A stretch of 64,000 nucleotides of DNA, taken from NCBI GenBank assembly GCA_046262635.1, contig JBHEMK010000067.1, forward strand, positions 1-64,000, read 5' to 3'. The position numbers and the translations under genes are program-made. The DNA comes from JBHEMK01 sp046262635. GTDB lineage: Bacteria; Actinomycetota; Thermoleophilia; Gaiellales; Gaiellaceae. The notes below the pieces were generated by a model. The model saw nothing but the letters and a program-made list of their open reading frames with translations, made no database searches and was not told where the DNA came from. Shown in pieces: positions 7,572 to 17,841 of the stretch. The stretch's first letter is position 1, and the number at the start of each line of letters is the position of its first letter.

Positions 7572-8792
7572 TCAGACCGCAACTCCCAGCCGGGCGAGCA
7601 GGCTGTCTGCGTCGGGTGCGATCTCGATCGGCGAGAACCGGTCCGCGACGGGTCCGGGCGTTTTTAGCCCGTCGCCGGTGACGAGCAGGACGACGCGCTC
7701 GTCCCGCTTCACGGCGCCGCCGCGAATCGCCTCGCGGAGCGCGCCCAGCGTCACGCCTGCGGCCGTCTCGCCGAAGACGCCGGCGGTCCCGGCGAGCAAG
7801 GCCATGTTCTCGCCGACCTCGTCCTCCGGCACCTGGTAGATGGTGCCGCCGGAGCCACGGACGGCCGCGATCGCCGTCTCGCCGTCGGCGGGATTGCCGA
7901 TCGCGAGGGAGCGGACGATCGTGTCGGGCCGGATCGGCTTCACCGCCCGGCTCTCGGCGAAGGCCGAGGCGACCGGCGCGCAGCCGGCGGCCTGCGCGCC
8001 GATGAGCCGGGGCTCGGCCCCCGCCACGAGACCGAGCTCGAGCAACTGCCCGAAGCCCCGACCGACCTTCGAGAGCAGCGAGCCCGAGGCGATCGGCGAG
8101 ACGACGACATCCGGGAGCTCCCACCCGAGCTGCTCGGCGATCTCGAACGCGACTGTCTTCGAGCCCTCCGCGTAGTACGAGCGCAGCCCGACGTTGACAA
8201 ATCCCCAGGGGAGCTCGAAGGAGAGCTCGACCGTGAGACGGCTGCAGTCGTCGTAGCTGCCGCGGACGGCGTAGATCGTCGCGCCGTAGGCGGCCGTGGC
8301 GACGAGTTTCTCGCGCTCCAGATCGAACGGGCAGAAAACGACGGCGTCAAGGCCCTCGACGGCGGCGCGGGCCGCGACAGCGTTCGCGAGGTTGCCGGTC
8401 GACGAGCACGAGATCGTCTCGTAGCCGAGCTCCTGCGCCTTCGCGCACGCCACGGCCACGACGCGATCCTTGAAGGAGTGGGTCGGGTTCGCGGTGTCGA
8501 GCTTCAGGTACAGCTCGGCAAGCCCGAGCTCGGCCGCGAGCCGCGGTGCCGGGACGAGGGGAGTCAGGCCCGGTGCGAGCCTCGGCTCGTCCGGCGGCGC
8601 GACGGGCAGCAGCGGGGCGTAGCGCCAGAGCGACGGCGGACCGGCCTCGATGCGCTCGCGCGAGACCGTTCGGCGGAGCTCGTCGAGGTCGTAGACGGGG
8701 TCGAGCGGCCCGAAACAGCGCGGGCAGGCGCCGACGCCCTCGAGGGAGAGATCGTGGCCGCAGCGGCGGCAGGAGAGGTGGGTCGCGGGCAA
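7572..8792 (-). CDS. Threonine synthase-like PLP enzyme, paralog 1 (zinc-ribbon form)
   Basis: 406 aa. An N-terminal zinc ribbon (LSCRRCGHDL and GACPRCFGPLDP) is followed by the fold-type II PLP domain with the Schiff-base lysine in NPTHSFKDRVV near residue 118 and the phosphate loop SSTGNLANAVAA. Threonine synthases with this ribbon occur in Archaea and Actinobacteria, but relatives make other products, so the substrate is unproven; the pathway copy is at 13902 beside hom and thrB. The start is TTG 8792, set by AAGGAGG 7 nt upstream. It is divergent from proA. Confidence 0.75.
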   Translation of the reverse strand: MPATHLSCRRCGHDLSLEGVGACPRCFGPLDPVYDLDELRRTVSRERIEAGPPSLWRYAPLLPVAPPDEPRLAPGLTPLVPAPRLAAELGLAELYLKLDTANPTHSFKDRVVAVACAKAQELGYETISCSSTGNLANAVAARAAVEGLDAVVFCPFDLEREKLVATAAYGATIYAVRGSYDDCSRLTVELSFELPWGFVNVGLRSYYAEGSKTVAFEIAEQLGWELPDVVVSPIASGSLLSKVGRGFGQLLELGLVAGAEPRLIGAQAAGCAPVASAFAESRAVKPIRPDTIVRSLAIGNPADGETAIAAVRGSGGTIYQVPEDEVGENMALLAGTAGVFGETAAGVTLGALREAIRGGAVKRDERVVLLVTGDGLKTPGPVADRFSPIEIAPDADSLLARLGVAV

Positions 8793-8993
8793 GGATGGCC
8801 TCCTTCGGTCGGTCTCGCTCTACATCGTCCGAGCGGTACAGCTCGGCCGGCTTGGCACCTTGCGTGGTACGCAGGTTGCCGAGGCGTCAGCGGGCCGGTT
8901 CCCTCAGCCTCTCTTGATGCGGAGCGGGCACGCCCGCCCTCTGCAGCCGCAGTATAAAGTAAAGCGACCATCGCCGCAGGGACGACAGAGAGA

Positions 8994-10247
8994 CTGGTCG
9001 CGCTGGTCGAGGGCGAGGCCGAGGCGGCGATCGCCACTCTCCCGCTTCTCGACGAGCAGGCGATCGAGCAGGGGCTCGTGCTCGCGGCCCGCTTGCTGCG
9101 TGAGCGACGCGGGGAACTGCTGGAGGCGAATGAGCTCGACGTCGCCGCGGCGCGGCGGCGGCTCGATGCGGGGGCGCTTGATCGGCTCCGCCTCGACGAC
9201 GGGCGACTCGAGGCGATCGCCCTAGGGCTCGAGGCGACGGCGGCGCTCGAGCCGCTTGAGCGCGAGGCGGGCTCGTGGCGGCTGCCGAACGGCCTCGAGG
9301 TCTCAGAACGGCGGGTTCCGATCGGCGTCGTCGGCGCGAACTTCGAGGCCCGGCCGAACGTCGCCGCGGATGTCGCCGCGCAGGTGCTGAAGAGCGGCAA
9401 TGCGGTCGTGCTCCGCACCGGCGGCGCCGCTCTCGGCACAGTCACGGCGCTCGTCGACCGTGCGCTCAGACCCGCCCTCGACGAGACCGGGCTGCCGGGC
9501 TCCGCGATCGGGCTCGTCCGCTCTGCGGACCGTGCCGGCGCGGAGGCGCTCGTCTCGCTCCCGCAGCTGATCCCGCTCGTGATCCTGCGCGGCAGCGGGC
9601 CCTCGACGGCGGCCCTTGCCCGCACCGCTGCGCTGAGCGGCGTCAGGACGCTCGCCCACGCGGAGGGCGGCGGTGTCCTCTACGTCCATTCGGGGGCATC
9701 CTTCGAGCGGCTCGTGGCCGTCGCACGCGCGAGCCTCGATCGGCTCGGTGTCTGCAACAGGCTGAATCTCGTGCTCGCCGACCGGGCGGCGACCGGGCTC
9801 ACCTCTGCCCTGCTCGATCTCCTCTCGGAGCAGGGCCTCGCGGTGCGGGGCACGGAGCGCGCGCTCGCCTGCCGCGGCGTCCTGCCGCTCGACGAGCGGC
9901 TTGGCCACGAGTGGGCGAGCGATCCCGAGCGCGTGGCGACCGTCAGCCTCGATCTCGTCGACAGCCTCGACGAGGCGGTGCGGATCGCCAACGAGGAGAC
10001 CGCCGGGCTGGCCGCGGCGATCGTGACCGAGGACGAGCGCGCCGCGCAGCGGTTCCTCGACGGCTACCGCGGCACCGCCGCGTTCTGGAACGCCACCACC
10101 CGCTTCACCGACGGCTTCGAGCTGCTGGGTACTCCGGAGACGGGAGTCAACGTCGACCGGGCCCCGGGCCCGCGCGGGCCGGTCACCTACCGGGACCTCT
10201 GCCTGCGTCAGTACCGGGTCGTCGGCGACGGCACCCAGCGCAGATGA
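8994..10247 (+). CDS. proA: Glutamate-5-semialdehyde dehydrogenase (gamma-glutamyl phosphate reductase)
   Basis: ProA reduces gamma-glutamyl phosphate to glutamate semialdehyde in proline synthesis. Motifs present: RRVPIGVVGANFEARPNV, LKSGNAVVLRTGGAA, the active-site Cys in LDRLGVCNRLNLVL, and the C-terminal FWNATTRFTDGFELLGTPET. The first canonical in-frame start is GTG 9078, but the conserved N-terminal helix extends upstream to a TAA at 8955 without any ATG, GTG or TTG. A CTG at 8994 (or 9003) would give the normal N-terminal length, so 8994 is a best guess. The stop overlaps proB as ATGA. Confidence 0.88.
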   Translation: MVALVEGEAEAAIATLPLLDEQAIEQGLVLAARLLRERRGELLEANELDVAAARRRLDAGALDRLRLDDGRLEAIALGLEATAALEPLEREAGSWRLPNGLEVSERRVPIGVVGANFEARPNVAADVAAQVLKSGNAVVLRTGGAALGTVTALVDRALRPALDETGLPGSAIGLVRSADRAGAEALVSLPQLIPLVILRGSGPSTAALARTAALSGVRTLAHAEGGGVLYVHSGASFERLVAVARASLDRLGVCNRLNLVLADRAATGLTSALLDLLSEQGLAVRGTERALACRGVLPLDERLGHEWASDPERVATVSLDLVDSLDEAVRIANEETAGLAAAIVTEDERAAQRFLDGYRGTAAFWNATTRFTDGFELLGTPETGVNVDRAPGPRGPVTYRDLCLRQYRVVGDGTQRR

Positions 10248-11356
10248 TCGTCGTCGTCAAGCTCGGCTCGACGCTCGTGGCCGACGCGAACGGGCGCGTC
10301 CGGCGCTCGCTGCTGACCGCCCGCGCCGCGGAGATCGGGCAGCTCGCGCGCGGAGGCGAGCGCGTCTGCGTCGTCTCGTCCGGCGCGATCGCGCTCGGGC
10401 TCCCTCGGCTTCGTCTCGCGCGGCGGCCACGGTCGACGCCGCGGCTCCAGGCCGCCTCCGCGCTCGGGCAGGTCCGCCTGCAGCAGGCGTGGGACTCCGC
10501 GCTCCGGGCCGAGAGGCTCGAGGCGGCGCAGATCCTGCTCTCGGCCGCCGACCTCGCCGAGCGCTCCAGCTACGTCAACCTCCGCAACGTCTTCGAGGCG
10601 CTCCTGCGCGCGGGCGTCGTGCCGGTCGTGAACGAGAACGACGCGACTGCGACGGATGAGATCACCTTCGGCGACAACGATGCACTCGCCGCGCAGGTTG
10701 CGGTCTTGACGCGGGCGCGGCTTCTCGTCCTCCTGACCGAGGTCGACGGCGTCTACACGGCCCACCCCGCCGCGCCGGGAGCGACGCCGCTCCCGGACGG
10801 CGACGCGGCGGCTGGGGCGCTCGTCGGCCCCGGCAGCGCGCTTGGGCGCGGGGGGATGGCGAGCAAGATCGCCGCCGCCCGGCTCGCAGCCGCCGCCGGA
10901 ATCCCGACGGTGATCGCCTCCGGACGCGGTCCTGACGTCTTAGGCGCGCTCGTCGCGGGGGAGCGCCGGGGGACGCGGTTCGCAGCCCGCCCGGCGACCG
11001 GTGCGAGCGCGTTCAGGCTCTGGCTCCGCTATGCGAAGCCGGCCGCGGGTCGGATCGTCGTCGACGAGGGGGCCCGCAGCGCCCTGCTCGCCCACGGGCG
11101 CAGCCTGCTCGCAGTCGGTGTCGTCCGCTGCGAGGGGCCGTTCGTCCCAGGCGACGCGGTTGAGCTGGTCGCGCAGGACGGCACCGTCTTTGCGAAGGGG
11201 ATCGCGAGCGCGGGCGCTGCGGAACTGCCGGACCGCCCCCGCGGCCTGGAGGTTGTCCACCGCGACCGGCTCGTCCTCCTCGACCCGGGGACCGGTGCGT
11301 CCCCTGGAGACGCGGGCGTGCAACCCGCTCAGGCTCGCAGTCTACGGGCCACGTGA
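10244..11356 (+). CDS. proB: Glutamate 5-kinase
   Basis: ProB, 370 aa, phosphorylates glutamate as the first step of proline synthesis; its labile product is used by ProA next door. The amino-acid kinase domain spans about residues 1-250 ([60 protein letters not shown]). A C-terminal PUA domain (about 270-350: [35 protein letters not shown]) matches the full-length form. The last 15 bp overlap the end of the convergent ilvD gene. Confidence 0.93.
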   Translation: MIVVVKLGSTLVADANGRVRRSLLTARAAEIGQLARGGERVCVVSSGAIALGLPRLRLARRPRSTPRLQAASALGQVRLQQAWDSALRAERLEAAQILLSAADLAERSSYVNLRNVFEALLRAGVVPVVNENDATATDEITFGDNDALAAQVAVLTRARLLVLLTEVDGVYTAHPAAPGATPLPDGDAAAGALVGPGSALGRGGMASKIAAARLAAAAGIPTVIASGRGPDVLGALVAGERRGTRFAARPATGASAFRLWLRYAKPAAGRIVVDEGARSALLAHGRSLLAVGVVRCEGPFVPGDAVELVAQDGTVFAKGIASAGAAELPDRPRGLEVVHRDRLVLLDPGTGASPGDAGVQPAQARSLRAT

Positions 11357-13093
11357 GCCGCCGGCGCCTGGGGCGACGCGATCTCCGACCGGCGCGGGTG
11401 GGCGGGTGATGGCGCCGTCTGAGGCGGAGGAGACGAGCGCCGCGTACTTGCCGAGCACGCCCGCGCGATAGCGCGCCGGCGGCGGCCTCCACTCCGCGAG
11501 CCGTCGCTCCAGCTCGCCCTCCGGCACCTCGACGCGCAGCTCCCTGCCCTCGACGTCGATCGCGACGGTGTCGCCTTCCTCGACCGCCGCGAGCGGCCCG
11601 CGGCGCGCCGCCTCGGGTGCGATGTGGCCGACCATCAACCCGTGCGTGGCACCGGAGAAGCGGCCGTCCGTGACGAGCGCGACCGCATCGCCGAGGCCCG
11701 CCCCGACGAGCGCGCCGGTCACGTGGAGCATCTCGCGCATCCCGGGCCCGCCGGCCGGCCCCTCGTAGCGGATCACGATCACGTCGCCGGGCTCGATCGA
11801 GCCCGCGGTGACGGCGGCGAAGCACTCCTCCTCGGAGTCGAAGACCCGCGCCGGGCCGCGATGGAGGAGCCGCTCGTGGCCGACGAGCTTGACGACGGAG
11901 CCCTCCGGCGCGAGGTTGCCGCGGAGGATGGCCAGGCCTCCCGTCGCCTTCAGCGGCCGTCCGGCCGGCCTGATCACCTCCTGACCGGGCGTCTCCCGTG
12001 CCGCGGCGGCGATTCCGCCGAGAGTGCGGCCGTCGACGTTGAGCGTGCCCTCGTGGACGAGGCCCGCCTCCACGAGCTCCCGTGCGACGAGCGCGAGCCC
12101 GCCGGCGCGATGGAGGTCGGTGGCGACGAAGCGGCCGGCCGGCTTGAGGTCGGCGAGGACCGGCGTCCGCGAGGCGATCTCGTCGAAGTCGTCGAGCTCG
12201 AGCGCGATGTCGAGCTCGCGCGCGATCGCGAGCAGGTGCAGGACGCCGTTCGTCGAGCCGCCGGTCGCGACGATCGCCGTGATCGCATTCTCGATCGCCT
12301 CGCGCGTGAGGATCGCGGAGGTGCGGACGTCGTCGCGGACGAGATCGAGCACGATCCGGCCCGCCTGCTCGGCCGCGCCCGCCTTCGCCGGGTCGAGCGC
12401 CGGCACGTCGTTCAGTCCAGCCGGGCTGACTCCGAGAAACTCGAGCGCGGTGGACATCGTGTTCGCGGTGAACTGTCCGCCGCAGGCGCCGGCGCCGGGG
12501 CAGGCGACCCCCTCCAGCTCGTGCACGTCCTCGGCGCTCATCGTCCCGGCCGCGTGCGCACCCACCGCCTCGAAGACGTCCTGGATCGTCACGTTGCGGC
12601 CGCGGAAGCGGCCGGGGGCGATCGAGCCGCTGTAGAGAACGAGTGCGGGCAGGTCCAGGCGCGCGAGGGCCATCACGGCGGCGGGAATCGTCTTGTCGCA
12701 GCCGACGAGGCAGACGAGCCCGTCGAACAGATGGCCGCGCGCGACGAGCTCGATCGAGTCTGCGATCACCTCGCGCGAGACGAGCGAGGCGCGCATCCCG
12801 TCGCTGCCCATCGAGACGCCGTCCGAGACCGCGATCGTGTTGAACTCCATCGGCGTGCCCCCGGCAGCGCGGATGCCGCGCTTCACGTCCTGCGCGAGCC
12901 TACGCTGGTTCAGGTTGCACGGCATCGTCTCGATCCACGTCGTCGCCACACCGACGAGCGGGCGCGCGAGGTCGTCGTCGGAGAAGCCGGTGCCCTTCAG
13001 CATCGCCCGGGCCGCGGCGCGCCCGACGCCGTCGGTGAGCGCCGCGCTGACGCGCTTGGCGGGATCGGACGGGCGGTCGTACGGGTCGCTCAT
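11342..13093 (-). CDS. ilvD: Dihydroxy-acid dehydratase
   Basis: IlvD, 583 aa, dehydrates dihydroxyisovalerate and dihydroxymethylvalerate, the shared third step of Val and Ile (and Leu) synthesis. Iron-sulfur and active-site signatures are seen: Cys in [17 protein letters not shown] and [16 protein letters not shown], plus [21 protein letters not shown] near the C-terminus. It is the last gene of the leuA-ilvD operon; its ATG overlaps the thrB stop (ATGA). The C-terminal tail converges on and overlaps proB. Confidence 0.95.
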   Translation of the reverse strand: MSDPYDRPSDPAKRVSAALTDGVGRAAARAMLKGTGFSDDDLARPLVGVATTWIETMPCNLNQRRLAQDVKRGIRAAGGTPMEFNTIAVSDGVSMGSDGMRASLVSREVIADSIELVARGHLFDGLVCLVGCDKTIPAAVMALARLDLPALVLYSGSIAPGRFRGRNVTIQDVFEAVGAHAAGTMSAEDVHELEGVACPGAGACGGQFTANTMSTALEFLGVSPAGLNDVPALDPAKAGAAEQAGRIVLDLVRDDVRTSAILTREAIENAITAIVATGGSTNGVLHLLAIARELDIALELDDFDEIASRTPVLADLKPAGRFVATDLHRAGGLALVARELVEAGLVHEGTLNVDGRTLGGIAAAARETPGQEVIRPAGRPLKATGGLAILRGNLAPEGSVVKLVGHERLLHRGPARVFDSEEECFAAVTAGSIEPGDVIVIRYEGPAGGPGMREMLHVTGALVGAGLGDAVALVTDGRFSGATHGLMVGHIAPEAARRGPLAAVEEGDTVAIDVEGRELRVEVPEGELERRLAEWRPPPARYRAGVLGKYAALVSSASDGAITRPPAPVGDRVAPGAGGSRGP

Positions 13094-13905
13094 AGCGGGC
13101 CGGCTCCTTTTGACGAGATCGCGAGAGGGCGGACGTTGGCTCCGGGAAAGCGCTCGGCGAGCTCGGCGGCGCAGGCCTCCGAGGCGCCGGGCCTGGCCCA
13201 GACGATCACCGTCGGGCCGGAGCCCGAGAGCGTCGCGGCGACCGCGTCGGCGGGGAGCGGGTCGCGCACAGCGGTGAGCACCGGCGCGTTCGCCGCGCGG
13301 TACGGCTCGTGCAGGCGGTCGTCGGCCGCGGCGGCGAAGAGCTCGGTCGAGCCGCCCGCGAGGCCGGCGCCGAGCAGCGCGGCGCGAGCGACCGTGTGGG
13401 CCGCGTCGGCAAACGGCACCTGCTCCGGCAGCGCCGCGCGCGCGGCCCGCGTTTCCACCAGCCCGGGCGGGACCACTGCGACCGGCTCCGCCGGGGCGCC
13501 GTCGGCGATGCGGGCGATCCGCCCGGCCCAGGTCAGGCAGACGCCGCCGGTCAGCGCGGCCGCAAGGTTGTCCGGATGCCCTTCGAGGTCGAGCCCGAGC
13601 CCGAGCAGCTCCTCCGCGTGGGCGTCGCGGCCGGAGGCAATCGCGCCGGCGATGAGACCGAGGGCGATCGTGGCTGCGCTCGAGCCGAGGCCGCGCTGGC
13701 GTGGGATCCGGTCGGTGAAGGCGAAGCTTCGGTGACCGACCGCCGCGAGCCGCGCGAACGCCTGCACGGCGAGGTGATCGGGGTCGGCACCGCCGCCGTC
13801 CTCCCGGACCTCGAGCTCGTTCCAGAGGTCGAGCGCCGCCGCCGCGCAGTCGAAGCCCGGACCGAGGTTCGCAGTCGTCGCCGGCGCGTGCACGCGGATC
13901 GTCAC
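13090..13905 (-). CDS. thrB: Homoserine kinase
   Basis: ThrB, 271 aa, a GHMP kinase making O-phosphohomoserine for threonine synthase. GHMP motifs: [20 protein letters not shown] at the N-terminus, the ATP loop [20 protein letters not shown] near residue 85, and [12 protein letters not shown] near residue 235. The GTG 13905 start overlaps the thrC TGA (GTGA) and the stop overlaps ilvD. The order hom-thrC-thrB is typical of Actinobacteria. Confidence 0.93.
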   Translation of the reverse strand: MTIRVHAPATTANLGPGFDCAAAALDLWNELEVREDGGGADPDHLAVQAFARLAAVGHRSFAFTDRIPRQRGLGSSAATIALGLIAGAIASGRDAHAEELLGLGLDLEGHPDNLAAALTGGVCLTWAGRIARIADGAPAEPVAVVPPGLVETRAARAALPEQVPFADAAHTVARAALLGAGLAGGSTELFAAAADDRLHEPYRAANAPVLTAVRDPLPADAVAATLSGSGPTVIVWARPGASEACAAELAERFPGANVRPLAISSKGAGPL

Positions 13906-14840
13906 GCCCCCCGCTCCGCCAGCAGGTCGACCGCCGCGGGATCCTTCAGCCCATGGCCGGTGAGCACGCACACCACACGCTCGCCGAGCGCCGCCGCCCC
14001 GCGCGCCAGGCCCGCGATCGGCGCCGCCGAGGCAGGCTCGCAGAAGAGGCCTTCCTCGCGCGCGAGCGAGCGCCAGGCGGCCGCGATTTCGTCGTCGCTG
14101 ACCGAGATCACCGAGCCGCCCGAGCGGGCGACCGCCACATCGACCTCGCGTCGGTGGACGGGAACCGCGATCCGGATCGCCGAGGCGACTGTCTCTGGGC
14201 GGGTCTGAGCCTCGACCGGATGCAGGCGCGGAAGCGAGCCGGTCTCGAGAAAGCCCTTCGCGTAGGCGGCCGTGTTGCCGCCGCCGCCGTAGGGGAGGGC
14301 GAGCACGTCCGGCGCCCCGCCGAGTTGCTCGATGATCTCGAACGCAGCCGTCTTCTGGCCCTCGAGCCGGTTCGGGTTGGTCGAATTGACGAACGTGAAG
14401 TGCTCCGCCTCGGCCAGCTCGAGGGCGGCAGAGAACGCGTCCTCGAACGAGCCACGGATCTCGAGCAGCCGCGCGCCGGCGGCACGCACCTGAACGAGCT
14501 TCGAGGCGGCCACGGCGCCGGCCGGGTAGGCGACGATCGCCTCGATGCCGGCCCGGGCGGCGTAGGCGGCGGCCGACGCCGCGGTGTTGCCGGTCGAGGC
14601 GCAGACGACGCCCCGCGCGCCCTCCTCGAGCGCCTTCGCGACCGCGACGGCCATGCCGCGGTCCTTGAACGAGCCGGTCGGATTCGCGCCCTCCCACTTC
14701 AGCCAGATCTCGACGCCGAGCCGAGCCGAGATGCGCCCGGCGCGCACGAGCGGGGTCGAGCCCTCGCCGAGCGTGACGAGCGGTGTCTTCTGCGAGACCG
14801 GCAGCGAGTCGCGGTAGCGCTCGAGCAGGGGGACGTGCAC
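13902..14840 (-). CDS. thrC: Threonine synthase (pathway copy)
   Basis: ThrC, 312 aa, converts O-phosphohomoserine to threonine with PLP. The Schiff-base Lys is in [15 protein letters not shown] near residue 59, the phosphate-binding loop is [15 protein letters not shown], and the GGGGNTAAY glycine loop is near residue 187. It lacks the zinc ribbon found in the two paralogs elsewhere in this window. Its place between hom and thrB, with overlapping ends, identifies it as the biosynthetic enzyme. Confidence 0.93.
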   Translation of the reverse strand: MHVPLLERYRDSLPVSQKTPLVTLGEGSTPLVRAGRISARLGVEIWLKWEGANPTGSFKDRGMAVAVAKALEEGARGVVCASTGNTAASAAAYAARAGIEAIVAYPAGAVAASKLVQVRAAGARLLEIRGSFEDAFSAALELAEAEHFTFVNSTNPNRLEGQKTAAFEIIEQLGGAPDVLALPYGGGGNTAAYAKGFLETGSLPRLHPVEAQTRPETVASAIRIAVPVHRREVDVAVARSGGSVISVSDDEIAAAWRSLAREEGLFCEPASAAPIAGLARGAAALGERVVCVLTGHGLKDPAAVDLLAERGA

Positions 14841-14842
14841 CG

Positions 14843-16132
14843 TCAGATCCCTCGCTCGGCGATCACGCGGAGGGAATCGGGGCGGTGGCGCACCTCGGCC
14901 AGCTGCTCGATCGCGTCGAGCGCAGCCTCCATGCGTCCCGCCGGGGCCGCGTGCGTCACGAGGTCGAGGCCCGCGCTGCCGTCTAGGAGGCTCTGGGTCA
15001 GGCTGGCGATCGAGACGCCCTCCTCGGCGAAGCGCTCGGCCACCTGTGCGAGCACGCCGGGGCGGTCTGCGACCTCGATGTGGATGTAGAACGGCGAGGC
15101 GAGCTCGCCCGGCGGCAGCCGGTCGAGTGTGCGCCAGCAGGCGTCGTTCTGGAGGAAGCCGGTTCCGGTTGTGCCGAGGACGCTGACCATGTCGGCGACG
15201 ACGGCGGAGGCGGTCTCCGTCCCGCCCGCGCCCGGGCCCTCGAGCGTGATCTCCCGGATCGCGTCGCCCTGGAGCATCACGGCGTTGAACGGGCCCACGA
15301 CGGAGGCAAGCGGGTGGTGCCGGTCGACGAGCGCCGGCCCGACGCGGACGTCGACGGCGCCGTTGACGAGCGTCGCCGCGCCGACGAGGCGCACGACGGC
15401 GCCGAGCCCGCGCGCAGCGGCCATGTGCTCGGCCCTGAGACCCTCGATCCCTTGATAGGTGACATCGTCGAGCTCGGCGCGCGCGCCGAAGGCGACTGTC
15501 GCGAGGATCGCCATCTTGGCGGCCGCGTCGGCGCCGGAGACGTCATCGGTCGGGTCTGCCTCCGCGTAACCGAGCAGCTGCGCCTCCGCGAGTGCGTCCT
15601 CGTAGCCTGCGCCGTCCTCCATCCGGGTGAGGATGAAGTTCGTCGTCCCGTTGACGATCCCGAGCACCCGGTGCACGTTGGTCACGACGAGCGACTCGCG
15701 CAGGACCTTGATCACCGGGATCGCCCCGCAGACCGACGCCTCGAAGCGCAGCTGGACGCCTCCGGCCGACGCCGCCTCGAAGAGATCGGCGCTGCGCCGT
15801 GCGAGCAGCTGCTTGTTCGCCGAGACGACCGGCTTCCCCGCGCGCAGCAGGTCGAGGACGTAGCCGCCCGTCGGGTCGGTGCCGCCCATCACCTCCGCCA
15901 CGAGCGCGATCGACGGATCCTCGAGGATCGACGCGAAGTCGCTCGTGAGGACGCCGTCGGCGGGCTGGAAGGCGCGCTCTTTCGCGAGATCGCGCACGAG
16001 CGCCCGCACGACGCGGAGGCGGTGACCGGTGGCGCGCTCGATCTCCTCGGCGCCGTCGATCAGGAGACGGTTGACGGCCGCGCCGACCGTGCCGTAGCCG
16101 AGCAGCGCGACCGGAACGTCAACCGACGCCAT
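14843..16132 (-). CDS. hom: Homoserine dehydrogenase
   Basis: Hom, 429 aa, reduces aspartate semialdehyde to homoserine, the branch point to Thr, Met and Ile. The Rossmann motif LLGYGTVGAAVNRLL is near residue 9; the catalytic region has ANKQLLARR, EASVCGAIPVIKVL, IVNGTTNFILTRMEDG and EADPTDDVSGADAAAKMAIL. A C-terminal ACT domain (about 350-425: VADRPGVLAQVAERFAEEGV) suggests threonine feedback. The ATG lies 2 bp after the ilvC stop. Confidence 0.94.
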   Translation of the reverse strand: MASVDVPVALLGYGTVGAAVNRLLIDGAEEIERATGHRLRVVRALVRDLAKERAFQPADGVLTSDFASILEDPSIALVAEVMGGTDPTGGYVLDLLRAGKPVVSANKQLLARRSADLFEAASAGGVQLRFEASVCGAIPVIKVLRESLVVTNVHRVLGIVNGTTNFILTRMEDGAGYEDALAEAQLLGYAEADPTDDVSGADAAAKMAILATVAFGARAELDDVTYQGIEGLRAEHMAAARGLGAVVRLVGAATLVNGAVDVRVGPALVDRHHPLASVVGPFNAVMLQGDAIREITLEGPGAGGTETASAVVADMVSVLGTTGTGFLQNDACWRTLDRLPPGELASPFYIHIEVADRPGVLAQVAERFAEEGVSIASLTQSLLDGSAGLDLVTHAAPAGRMEAALDAIEQLAEVRHRPDSLRVIAERGI

Positions 16133-16134
16133 GC

Positions 16135-17145
16135 TCAGCCGACGCCATGCGCCTCCGCGCCGAGGAGCCCTTCTTTGCCGGCGAGGGCGCGGAGCTCGAC
16201 ACCGACCTGCTCGAGCTGGCCGCCCGCATTCTGCCGCCGCAGCTCCTCGAAGCGCGGCCGCCCCGCCTCGTCGTCCTCGAACAGCTCGCGCGCGAACGCG
16301 CCGCTGCGGATCTCCTCGAGCAGCTTCGTCATGTTCTCGCGCACATGATCGTCGACGATGCGAGGCCCGCGCGAGAGGTCCCCGTACTCGGCGACGTCGG
16401 AGATCGAGTAGCGCATGTACTCGAAACCGCCCTCGTAGATCAGGTCGACGATCAGCTTCAGCTCGTTCAGGCACTCGTAGTAGGCGATCTCGGGCTGGTA
16501 GCCGGCCTCGACGAGTGTCTCGAAGCCGGCCTTGATCAGGGCCGTGACACCGCCGCAGAGGACCGCCTGCTCGCCGAAGAGGTCGCTCTCGGTCTCCTCC
16601 GCAAAGGTCGTCTCGAGCATGCCGACGCGGCCGCAGCCGATCCCGGTGCCGTAGGCGAGCGCGAGCTCGAGCGCGCGCCCGCTCGCATCCTGGTGGACAG
16701 CGACGAGCCCGGGCGTGCCGGCACCGCTCTTGAACAGCTCCCGGACGCGGTGGCCCGGGGCCTTCGGCGCCACCATGACGACGTCGTGCGCGGCGGCCGG
16801 CGTGATCCGGCCGAAGTGGATGTTGAGCCCATGGGCAAAGAGCAGTGCTGCGTCGGGCTCGAGGTTGGGCTCGATCTCCTGCTCGTAGACGCCCTTCTGC
16901 AGGTGGTCCGGAACGAGAATCGCCACGACCTGGGCCCCGCGGGTCGCCTCGGCGACGGTGCGGACCGCGAGGCCCGCGTCGTCGGCCGCCTCGCGGGAGC
17001 GACTCTCCGGCCGCAGGCCGACCTCGACCTCGACGCCCGAGTCCCGCAGGTTGAGTGCGTGCGCGTGGCCCTGGCTGCCGTAGCCGACGACCGCGACCTT
17101 TCCTGAGAGCAGGTCGAGATTGCCTTCGCGGTGGATCGTGGCCAT
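16135..17145 (-). CDS. ilvC: Ketol-acid reductoisomerase (class I)
   Basis: IlvC, 336 aa, isomerises and reduces acetolactate or acetohydroxybutyrate in Val/Leu/Ile synthesis. The N-terminal Rossmann motif [20 protein letters not shown] is followed by LRPESRS, an NADPH-type phosphate-binding loop. Metal ligands lie in [18 protein letters not shown] and [19 protein letters not shown]. Length is that of the short class I enzyme. Confidence 0.95.
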   Translation of the reverse strand: MATIHREGNLDLLSGKVAVVGYGSQGHAHALNLRDSGVEVEVGLRPESRSREAADDAGLAVRTVAEATRGAQVVAILVPDHLQKGVYEQEIEPNLEPDAALLFAHGLNIHFGRITPAAAHDVVMVAPKAPGHRVRELFKSGAGTPGLVAVHQDASGRALELALAYGTGIGCGRVGMLETTFAEETESDLFGEQAVLCGGVTALIKAGFETLVEAGYQPEIAYYECLNELKLIVDLIYEGGFEYMRYSISDVAEYGDLSRGPRIVDDHVRENMTKLLEEIRSGAFARELFEDDEAGRPRFEELRRQNAGGQLEQVGVELRALAGKEGLLGAEAHGVG

Positions 17146-17164
17146 TTGGAGCTCCTTTCGATGC

Positions 17165-17683
17165 TCAGCGCAGCACGAGCTGGCTGCGGCGGACGCTGGT
17201 GGGGGAGGAGGAGGCGCGGCGGAGGCCGATGCGCCCTGTGCGGACGAGCTCCTTCACGCCGTGCGGGCGGACGAGCTCCTCGAAGGAGTCGATCTCCTCG
17301 GGGGTCCCGGCGAGCTCGAAGACGATCGCGTCGGGGCCGAGGTCGGCGATGCGTGCGCTGAAGACGTCAGCGAGCGCCATCAGCTCGGTTCGCCGCGTGG
17401 GCGGGGCGGAGACCTTGATCAGGGCGAGCTCACGCTCGATCGACTCGCCCGCGGCGAGCTGGGTGATGCGCAGCACGTTCACGAGCTTGTGCATCTGCTT
17501 CTCGATCTGCTCGAGCGAGCGGTCGTCGCAGTCGACCTGGAGGGTGATCCGGGAGATGTCCGCGCGCTCGGTCGGCCCGACCGCGAGGCTCTCGATGTTG
17601 AATCCGCGCCGGGCGAACATGTTCGAGATCCGGGCGAGCGCACCGGGCTTGTTCTCGACGAGCACGGAGAGCGTGTGCTTCAC
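17165..17683 (-). CDS. ilvN: Acetolactate synthase small (regulatory) subunit
   Basis: IlvN/IlvH, 172 aa, activates IlvB and confers valine feedback. The N-terminal ACT domain reads [20 protein letters not shown] then [17 protein letters not shown]; the C-terminal ALS_ss_C domain carries ELALIKVSA and the [17 protein letters not shown] segment. The start is GTG 17683. Unusually it is separated from ilvB by 154 bp rather than being tightly coupled; that gap is covered by a small uncertain ORF. Confidence 0.93.
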   Translation of the reverse strand: MKHTLSVLVENKPGALARISNMFARRGFNIESLAVGPTERADISRITLQVDCDDRSLEQIEKQMHKLVNVLRITQLAAGESIERELALIKVSAPPTRRTELMALADVFSARIADLGPDAIVFELAGTPEEIDSFEELVRPHGVKELVRTGRIGLRRASSSPTSVRRSQLVLR

Positions 17684-17841
17684 GTGCGTGGCCGCCTTGC
17701 GCTCCTGCGCCCTGGACGGGCGCTCGGCCAGAGGCCGAGGCCGCCGATACGGGCTGAGCCCCCCGGCGCCCGGACTGCGCCGGACGTACCGCGCGGCGGC
17801 GGCTCCGACGACGAGCGCCGGCGGGTCGTGACGAGGCTCAC
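17680..17841 (-). CDS. Doubtful 53-codon ORF between ilvB and ilvN
   Basis: An open frame whose GTG overlaps the ilvB TGA (GTGA) and whose TGA overlaps the ilvN GTG (GTGA), so it would couple the two subunits perfectly. The predicted peptide is Arg/Pro/Gly/Ser-rich and low in complexity, with no family resemblance, and contains a hairpin CTCGGCC-AGA-GGCCGAG in its DNA. It may be a coupling ORF, a degenerate linker or chance. Low confidence. Confidence 0.25.
   Translation of the reverse strand: MSLVTTRRRSSSEPPPRGTSGAVRAPGGSARIGGLGLWPSARPGRRSARRPRT

Noticed and set aside
8793..8960. A threonine-sensing leader peptide before the threonine synthase paralog at 7572
   Set aside because: No leader ORF with Thr codons and no hairpin of the shared type; the only short frame (GTG near 8930) is Arg/Pro-rich, and the -10-like TATACT lacks a -35 partner.
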